Below are positions 15,501-19,241 of a stretch of DNA of 19,241 bases, in pieces. How positions within the stretch are numbered: the stretch's first letter is position 1; each line of letters opens with the position of its first letter. The translations under genes were made by a program, and so were the position numbers. Source of the DNA: Euryarchaeota archaeon UBA256 (GTDB taxonomy: Archaea; Thermoplasmatota; Poseidoniia; Poseidoniales; Poseidoniaceae); assembly GCA_002494645.1 (NCBI GenBank), contig DACE01000007.1, positions 45,717-64,957 of the forward strand, in the 5' to 3' direction. Under the pieces are notes generated by a model. The model had not been told where the DNA came from. It ran no database searches and saw only the letters and a program-made list of their open reading frames with translations.

Positions 15501-16650
15501 TGGTAGCTTGCAGGGTAATGTTAACGCTGTGAGTAGTACCTGTAGTATTGAAGGAACCATTCGTTGAATTTGACCAAGATTCACTGTCATCAAGGAGCAT
15601 CTGGCCGTATGAATAATTGTAGGTATACGTGGTATTGGCCGTAAGTCCTGAGAACGAGAGCATTCCGTTGCTGGTGTTGATAATCGAGGCTTCAACAGTC
15701 TCAAATGTTTGCCCGCCCCCGGGATTGTCCGTTGTAATTTCGATATCGTAGGTATTTGTTGCTGAACTGTATCCATAGACATCAATGTAAGTCGTTTGAT
15801 TGACGCTCGAGGTGTACTGCAAGGATTCGAGATTACCTGTCCCTCCTGAACTGGTGAGCCAACTTCCCGTTGAGGAGTCCCATCCAACATCAATGTCTCC
15901 GTTTGCGTGAGTGAACGAAACATTCGCGTAATAGGTGACCCCCGCAATCATGTCCACCTCAAAGTAATCAACGTCAGTCGTTGTGTGGATTGAAAGGCCA
16001 GTACATGAAAGTGGGAGCAGAGAAGCACCACTTGCGGACGAAGTAGCATCATTGGGCTCAAGAATATCCGAAGTCACGGTTCCTGCTCCTGTGCAATTCG
16101 TGATGGAGGTTGCTCCGCCTCCACCTGTTCCGTTGGAAACGGTGAATTTGTAGAGGGTCAAATTCCAAGAACCTGAACCTGCCCAACGAGCGATTTCGAT
16201 GTAAACCATACCCCCGTGCGCAGCGGTGCTATTGGTCGTGAGGGTTTCGGGGTTATTCATGTATGAATCATCGAGGTAATTCAAGGCTGAATCATAAAAA
16301 ATGAGGTCAAAGTCATTGTTTACGGTCGTTCCATTGGTAAAAGTAGTGGTACTAGGGAAGGACAGAGAGGCTGAAAGTCCCTGTGTAGAGGTGAGCCCCA
16401 CTCGTAAATAATCGGAATCATCACCGTAATCGAGTTCACCACTTCCGGTGAAACTGTTTGAAAAAATGTAATTCGTGATGTTGACTGTCGTGTTGTCGGG
16501 TAAATCCCCACCTGAATTCAAGTCATTTTGATTGGGTCCGACGGCTTGTACAGTCGGTGCGACTGCTGTAAGCAACGTACCTAGAATCAACATGGCCGTG
16601 ATGAGGCTGCTTCGTAGGGGTGAGTTCGACGCTTCGGAAGGTTTGCGCAT
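12589..16650 (-). CDS. Giant surface protein with thrombospondin type-3 repeats and C-terminal anchor (1353 aa)
   Basis: Probably a Ca2+-stabilised cell-surface adhesin or stalk. Residues 1-36 are a signal peptide (SSLITAMLILGTLLTAVAP, cleavage near VQA). Two PPC-like beta domains follow (about 58-150 with DDSDYLRV, and 190-300 with EPNDATSS and DVDYFEVDM), then fibronectin-like beta sequence to about 640. Residues 645-677 are one 33-aa cysteine repeat, 678-920 nine 27-aa repeats and 921-1217 nine 33-aa cysteine repeats. All are rich in DxDGDG-type calcium loops. A membrane helix lies at 1259-1280, then a 73-residue cytosolic tail ending in a Trp-rich motif (GVHWSRDEQGILSYFD, then AWVPYQ). 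ATG 16650 is chosen because the extension to 16701 starts with TTG and overlaps the upstream gene. A TATA-like box 25 bases upstream suggests leaderless transcription. Confidence 0.93.
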   Translation of the reverse strand: MRKPSEASNSPLRSSLITAMLILGTLLTAVAPTVQAVGPNQNDLNSGGDLPDNTTVNITNYIFSNSFTGSGELDYGDDSDYLRVGLTSTQGLSASLSFPSTTTFTNGTTVNNDFDLIFYDSALNYLDDSYMNNPETLTTNSTAAHGGMVYIEIARWAGSGSWNLTLYKFTVSNGTGGGGATSITNCTGAGTVTSDILEPNDATSSASGASLLPLSCTGLSIHTTTDVDYFEVDMIAGVTYYANVSFTHANGDIDVGWDSSTGSWLTSSGGTGNLESLQYTSSVNQTTYIDVYGYSSATNTYDIEITTDNPGGGQTFETVEASIINTSNGMLSFSGLTANTTYTYNYSYGQMLLDDSESWSNSTNGSFNTTGTTHSVNITLQATMIESVLMLSSTLSSATGNSLDTDMSEYYIEMVEIASTSSTTGDIDLTNLTVGTDYVVEWIVLDYQEWSDNFTISGDVHLAINASMIDTDAWYLTPTTTSISYQINWTGPTTMNDHLFVAYIHLNGTVVNLSDNTNISGLHFEDFIPQLPALVIDTYSASSTASNNNVQAKGLDLVVSDDYQYQYRMSDASGANLASSSLTSFTATAQNMSLPSFSYSTPTSSGTYCVHIDLYSDASVQLIGDSDCFQLSIDDDGDGVANELDLCANTTAGVTVDQNGCALSQKDSDGDGYNDAVDAFPFDASQYSDMDGDGYGDNASGNMPDAFPTDGTQWSDADGDGYGDNASGTTPDAFPTDPTQWSDADGDGYGDNGSGNNPDAWPSDSTQWSDDDGDGYGDNPTGTNGDAFPTDPTQWSDGDGDGYGDNPNGTTPDAFPTDGTQWADTDGDGYGDNPNGNNADAFPNDASQWSDADGDGYGDNQLGTTPDAFPNDSTQWSDSDGDGYGDNAAGMNPDIFPNDNSQWADADMDGYGDNANGNSPDLCLNTPAGEAVDENGCSPSQLDGDLDGVSDAEDACPNTPAGEQVDNVGCSPSQEDQDNDMVMDAFDACPNTPLGAQVDAAGCALSQLDTDGDTITDDRDDCPTTTAGLLVNGVGCAAEERDTDGDNVNDAADICDATPTNEVADPQGCAPSQKDSDDDGITNDIDNCPGTDADLQVDLLGCATNQRDADNDQISDADDTCPATPAGEQPDAVGCSDSQKDEDNDDINDDKDLCPDTAVTQQVDVDGCSEQQKDDDDDGIKNHLDECPKTTEGELINPVGCALSQLDSDGDGVSDDEDAFKFDANESVDTDGDGVADRWDDFPEDSTRSQAEEDESGNGLLYAIITVLLLALIGGGGYVFTRNPKENLSPFAQALDNDSVTEQQMASEKSLPSIEDATGPQQWEENGVHWSRDEQGILSYFDTATNAWVPYQK
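13000..13890 (-). repeat. Nine tandem 33-aa (99-bp) cysteine-containing TSP3 repeats
   Basis: Nine consecutive units of exactly 33 codons lie within the surface-protein gene, each starting D-x-C and containing a second Cys 14 residues later (pattern DxCPxTPAGExVDxxGC) followed by SQxDxDxDGxxD. All eighteen cysteines are kept, so each unit probably has one disulfide next to its calcium loop. The DNA copies are clearly diverged, so the array is old or under diversifying change. A tenth, isolated copy lies at 14620-14718 before the other array. Confidence 0.92.
13891..14619 (-). repeat. Nine tandem 27-aa (81-bp) acidic TSP3-like repeats
   Basis: Nine units of exactly 27 codons, immediately before the 33-aa array. 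Each reads DAFPxDxTQWSD, then DGDGYGDN, then a GxxP turn. Units lack cysteine and carry a conserved Trp (Tyr in the first). Neighbouring units are much more alike at DNA level than those of the 33-aa array, so this array probably expands and contracts by recombination. The final unit has ADADMDGYGDN, losing one glycine of the calcium loop. Confidence 0.93.
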
Positions 16651-16670
16651 GGCTGAACGAGGAATGTGCA

Positions 16671-16680
16671 GTATATCAGC
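16671..16680 (-). promoter_or_regulatory. TATA-like box for the giant surface-protein gene
   Basis: The minus strand reads GCTGATATAC, with TATA beginning 25 bases before ATG 16650. This spacing predicts transcription starting at or within a few bases of the ATG. No Shine-Dalgarno site is seen in the 30 bases before the ATG, which fits a leaderless mRNA. A weak GTGC/GCAC inverted pair flanks the element. Confidence 0.45.
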
Positions 16681-16697
16681 ACTACCACGACAAAAAG

Positions 16698-16937
16698 TCA
16701 AATCGCTGTTGGAGCAACATGCCCGTCGCTCTTGTCATCGGGTTGGCGGACCCGAGACCAAACTCCGCCCATCAATTCGTCGTGATGGGCTTGACAATAG
16801 TGGAAGCGACGGTAGGCTTCTCGGAAGGAGTAGGCCTTCTTACCGGTAGCAACGAGATAGCCTTCGGGAGAGAGCCTTGAAACGACGGTCCCTTCCTCAC
16901 CACATCCGGGAAGATCACAAACGGGTGCTTCAGCCAT
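16698..16937 (-). CDS. Small Cys/His-rich, probably zinc-binding protein (79 aa)
   Basis: I do not recognise the family. C7 and C12 (CDLPGCG) and C48 with H51/H52 (HYCQAHH) could bind one zinc ion in a treble-clef or ribbon-like fold. The part between them (VVSRLSPEGYLVATGKKAYS) looks like a beta hairpin, followed by a basic helix (FREAYRRFHY). The last 20 residues appear disordered. It starts at ATG 16937 with GGAGGG about 11 bases upstream. It lies 48 bases before the giant surface-protein gene on the same strand, but the surface gene seems to have its own promoter. Confidence 0.7.
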   Translation of the reverse strand: MAEAPVCDLPGCGEEGTVVSRLSPEGYLVATGKKAYSFREAYRRFHYCQAHHDELMGGVWSRVRQPDDKSDGHVAPTAI

Positions 16938-16975
16938 GTTCTCAAATCCCTCCTATGCTTCATTAAGTCTTGCCC

Positions 16976-16987
16976 GTATAGAATAAA
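16976..16987 (-). promoter_or_regulatory. TATA-like box upstream of the Cys/His protein gene
   Basis: TTTATTCTATAC on the minus strand is centred about 45 bases before ATG 16937. It predicts a start near 16956 and a short leader that contains the TAGGAGGG ribosome site. It lies just after the stop of the biotin carrier gene, so the Cys/His gene probably starts a new transcript. Confidence 0.35.
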
Positions 16988-16990
16988 CTT

Positions 16991-17401
16991 CTATTGCTCG
17001 TCTTCCTCGCTTGCATCGGGTTCAATGACGACCAGAGGTACGTTGGCCTCAATCGCTTCACCCTCGGTACAATGTACCGAAATCACCGTTCCGCTCACGG
17101 GAGCTTGAATTTCATTTTGCATTTTCATTGCTTCAAGGATCAAGATGACTTGCCCTTCTTCAACTCGTTCGCCTTCTTTCACTTCCACGGTGACGACCTT
17201 ACCGGGGATGTTCGCCGAAACCGTCCCTGACTTCTTTTTCTTTCGTCCTCCAGCTCGCCGAGGTTTGGCTGACGGAGCGGCATCCGGCATCTCAATGTCA
17301 AAGGTTTGTCCTTCAACGGTTGCTTTCCATGTGGTACCCTCACCTTCGACCTCAACGATATACTCAGTTCCATTGACGATGACTTTGCGTGTTTCTGTCA
17401 T
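16991..17401 (-). CDS. Biotin carboxyl carrier protein of acyl-CoA carboxylase
   Basis: It carries carboxybiotin between the biotin carboxylase and the carboxyltransferase in the cytosol. Residues 62-128 form the biotinyl domain with the EAMKM motif at 90-94, where K93 is the biotinylated lysine, and the usual PVSGTV turn after it. The N-terminal half is a small beta domain (RKVIVNGTEYIVEVEG, TWKATVEGQTFDIEMP) joined by a basic, Ala/Pro linker (about 41-60), as in decarboxylase and propionyl-CoA carboxylase carriers. The length of 136 aa is normal. It starts at ATG 17401 with a perfect GGAGGTGA Shine-Dalgarno site that overlaps the end of the preceding small gene, implying coupled translation. 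It ends with TAG. Confidence 0.95.
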   Translation of the reverse strand: MTETRKVIVNGTEYIVEVEGEGTTWKATVEGQTFDIEMPDAAPSAKPRRAGGRKKKKSGTVSANIPGKVVTVEVKEGERVEEGQVILILEAMKMQNEIQAPVSGTVISVHCTEGEAIEANVPLVVIEPDASEEDEQ

Positions 17402-17405
17402 GAGT

Positions 17406-17591
17406 TCACCTCCATGGTGAGCGTCGGGCTCGTGCGTGCATAAGAGAAGACTGACCCGAGAGCATACGGCGATGGTCTTGCGACCATGCTACGCCAAGCT
17501 GGCGGGCGACTTGGCCAGGGTCATCACCCTGCTGTGTGATAGCCATCACCGCTGCAATGGCAGCCATTCGCAATTCTGCATCTTTCGACAT
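17406..17591 (-). CDS. Small carboxylase-associated subunit (61 aa), OadG C-terminal-like
   Basis: A very small protein between the carboxyltransferase and carrier genes. The pattern ELRMAAIAAVMAITQQG followed by a Trp (WSQDHRRMLSGQSSLM) recalls the soluble C-terminal part of OadG or decarboxylase gamma/delta subunits, or the epsilon subunits of actinobacterial acyl-CoA carboxylases. Those small subunits tether the carboxyltransferase to the biotin enzyme. The membrane helix of OadG is absent, so it is probably a soluble assembly factor. ATG 17591 is preferred because GAGGTGA lies 6 bases upstream; ATG 17597 would leave no spacer. It starts 11 bases after the carboxyltransferase stop. The role is inferred from position and a short similarity only. 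Confidence 0.65.
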   Translation of the reverse strand: MSKDAELRMAAIAAVMAITQQGDDPGQVARQLGVAWSQDHRRMLSGQSSLMHARARRSPWR

Positions 17592-17602
17592 GATCATTCA
17601 CC

Positions 17603-19156
17603 TCATAGCGGGATGTTGCCGTGTTTTCGTGCAGGGCGTAATTCTTCTTTGTCCATCAGCATTTCTAAAGCACGTGAGAGACGTTGACGCGTTTGATTGG
17701 GTTCAATCACATCGTCAAGATAACCCAGTGCGGCTGCTTTGTATGGATTGGCAAAGGTCTCTTTGAAGTCTTCAGTCAAGCGCTCTCGCTCTTGGCCTGG
17801 ATTGCGAGAGTGAGCGATACGACGGCGATGAATAATTTCCACAGCACCGTCTGCTCCCATAACCGCAAGTTCTGCAGAAGGCCACGCTACGTTGTAATCA
17901 CCGCGAATGTGTTTGCTGGACATGACGTCGTATGCACCGCCGTAGGCCTTGCGCAAGATGACGGTTAGTTTGGGAACGGTGGCTTCTGCAAAGGCGTAGA
18001 GGAGTTTGGCTCCGTGGCGGATGATTCCACCCCATTCCTGGTTCGTACCAGGCAAGAAACCAGGCACATCCTCAAAGGTCAAAATTGGAATGTTGAAGGC
18101 GTCACAGAAACGAACGAAACGAGCCGCTTTATCGCTTGCATCAATGTCCAGACATCCTGCGAGGACTTTCGGTTGGTTTGCAACAACACCTACTGTGTGG
18201 CCCCCGAGGTGACCGAAACCAATGACGATGTTTTGAGCCCATTCTGCCTGTACTTCCATAAAGCCCCCGTCATCGAGGACTTCGCGAACAACATCGACAA
18301 CATCGTAAGGTTTTGAGGAGTCATCGGGAATGATTGAGTCTAAGGCATCGCAAAGCCGGTCTTTACTGTCGGATGTTTTCTTCATTGGTGGGCGTTCCAA
18401 GTTGTTCTGTGGCAACAAATCACAGAGGTCTCTCGCCATTTGAATCGCATCTTCATCATCACTTGCTGTGAAATGTGAGACACCTGATTTCGAACCATGT
18501 GTGGCTGCGCCGCCGAGGTCTTCGAAACTAACGACCTCATTGGTGACGGTCTTGATCACTTCCGGCCCCGTGATAAACATGTGAGCAGTTTGGTCAACCA
18601 TGATGACAAAGTCCGTGATGGCGGGGGAATATACCGCACCGCCCGCACATGGACCCATGATGACAGAAATTTGTGGTACAACTCCTGAAGCCCGAACGTT
18701 GCGGAAGAAAATTTCAGCATAGGAGCCAAGAGATGCTACACCCTCTTGGATTCGTGCTCCACCTGAATCGTTCAAGCCGATGACGGGACGACCCGTTTTG
18801 AGTGCCATGTCAAGAACCTTGCAAATTTTGAGTCCGTGCATCTCTCCCAGCGAACCGCCGTAAACGGTAAAGTCCTGAGCGAAAGCGAAGACTTCACGTC
18901 CGTTGATGGTTCCGTGACCCGTCACAACACCGTCGCCTGGAATCACATTTTTGTCCATATCGAAATCACGACAGCGGTGTTCAACCAACGCATCGATTTC
19001 TTGGAAACTACCATCATCAAGGAGCATGTCCAAGCGTTCTCTGGCAGTCATCTTCCCGCGATTGTGCTGGGCTTCAACACGTGCTTGACCACCTCCGGCC
19101 TCACTACGGGACTTGCGATTTCGGAGATCTTTGAGTCGCTCATCTGTGCTCGCCAT
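17603..19156 (-). CDS. pccB: Acyl-CoA (probably propionyl-CoA) carboxylase, carboxyltransferase subunit
   Basis: It moves the carboxyl group from biotin to an acyl-CoA, making methylmalonyl- or malonyl-CoA. The N-terminal crotonase-like half holds GKMTARERLDMLLD (34-47), DSGGARIQEGV (130-140) and the oxyanion-hole motif GPCAGGAVYSPA (168-179). The C-terminal half has FGHLGGHTVGVVANQP (314-329), DVPGFLPGTNQE (363-374) and RKAYGGAYDVMSSKH (402-416). The Asp in AYDVM (D410) sits where, as I remember, propionyl-CoA enzymes have Asp and acetyl-CoA enzymes a hydrophobic residue, so propionyl-CoA is favoured. At 517 aa it is full length. It starts at ATG 19156, whose codon lies in a perfect inverted repeat. 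The biotin carboxylase gene is not in the window. Confidence 0.95.
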   Translation of the reverse strand: MASTDERLKDLRNRKSRSEAGGGQARVEAQHNRGKMTARERLDMLLDDGSFQEIDALVEHRCRDFDMDKNVIPGDGVVTGHGTINGREVFAFAQDFTVYGGSLGEMHGLKICKVLDMALKTGRPVIGLNDSGGARIQEGVASLGSYAEIFFRNVRASGVVPQISVIMGPCAGGAVYSPAITDFVIMVDQTAHMFITGPEVIKTVTNEVVSFEDLGGAATHGSKSGVSHFTASDDEDAIQMARDLCDLLPQNNLERPPMKKTSDSKDRLCDALDSIIPDDSSKPYDVVDVVREVLDDGGFMEVQAEWAQNIVIGFGHLGGHTVGVVANQPKVLAGCLDIDASDKAARFVRFCDAFNIPILTFEDVPGFLPGTNQEWGGIIRHGAKLLYAFAEATVPKLTVILRKAYGGAYDVMSSKHIRGDYNVAWPSAELAVMGADGAVEIIHRRRIAHSRNPGQERERLTEDFKETFANPYKAAALGYLDDVIEPNQTRQRLSRALEMLMDKEELRPARKHGNIPL

Positions 19157-19185
19157 AGGCTTCCCCTACCCTATGGATACAAAAC
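19153..19185 (-). promoter_or_regulatory. TATA-like box and start-codon hairpin before the carboxyltransferase gene
   Basis: On the minus strand GTTTTGTATCC (19185-19175) resembles a TATA box centred about 25 bases before the ATG. Directly downstream are CCATAGG (19176-19170) and CCTATGG (19159-19153), perfect 7-bp inverted arms with a 10-base spacer GTAGGGGAAG. The ATG lies inside the second arm. As RNA, a hairpin would hide the start codon and expose the purine-rich loop; as DNA, it could be an operator next to the TATA box. The remaining 56 bases to the window edge show no gene I can support. Confidence 0.4.
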
Positions 19186-19241
19186 CCGCCCTTATTCGTT
19201 CCTCTTCAATAGTGGTCAATTGGTAGTCTTTGGACCGATGA

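Noticed and set aside
16651..16701. N-terminal extension of the giant surface protein to TTG 16701
   Set aside because: It overlaps the upstream Cys/His gene, covers the TATA-like box and would put 17 residues before a normal signal peptide.
19157..19241. Possible 3' end of another minus-strand gene at the right edge
   Set aside because: Short open stretches exist in two minus-strand frames, but they are too short to recognise and one runs through the carboxyltransferase promoter region.

Overview
The window looks like a chromosomal segment from a marine planktonic archaeon, most probably Marine Group II Euryarchaeota (Candidatus Poseidoniales) or a close relative. This is inferred from gene content: a PurP-family ATP-grasp protein (an archaeal purine enzyme family), archaeal-type coiled-coil proteins of the COG1340 kind, a Roadblock/LC7 protein, a DtxR regulator with an archaeal-style N-terminus, and a large surface protein with thrombospondin-type-3 repeats and one C-terminal membrane anchor. 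Promoter-like sites look like archaeal TATA boxes, some placed so that transcripts would be leaderless. There is no tRNA, rRNA, CRISPR array or insertion sequence. Genes are packed tightly and no gene-free stretch exceeds about 110 bases.

Layout. (1) 1-663, plus strand: the 3' part of pdxS (vitamin B6 synthesis), meeting a minus-strand gene with no spacer. (2) 664-7865, minus strand: six genes, read from 7865 downward. They are a signal-peptide membrane protein with two cytosolic zinc ribbons, a DtxR metal regulator, a five-segment membrane protein, a coiled-coil protein, a sugar-1-phosphate nucleotidyltransferase and a 77-residue helical protein. (3) 7958-12276, plus strand: two overlapping coiled-coil frames joined at a run of seven A's, a GNAT acetyltransferase, a Roadblock-like protein, another coiled-coil protein and a PurP-family protein. 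(4) 12269-16937, minus strand: a small zinc-binding-like protein, a 1353-residue repeat-rich surface protein, and a 107-residue protein coupled to it by an ATGA overlap. (5) 16991-19156, minus strand: an acyl-CoA carboxylase cluster of carboxyltransferase, a very small subunit and biotin carrier protein.

How the genes fit together. The carboxylase genes form one biotin-dependent enzyme; its biotin carboxylase subunit must be encoded outside the window. The DtxR gene lies directly behind the zinc-ribbon membrane protein gene, which suggests a metal-responsive envelope operon. Three coiled-coil proteins, two sharing a clear C-terminal motif, lie near the Roadblock and GNAT genes, hinting at an archaeal cell-organisation module, but this is inference. 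Several promoter or leader regions carry perfect inverted repeats (near 912, 7931, 10096 and 19153) that may be operators or RNA hairpins.

The best candidates for something undescribed are the coiled-coil/Roadblock/GNAT neighbourhood, the zinc-ribbon protein paired with DtxR, and the small gene coupled to the repeat-rich surface protein.
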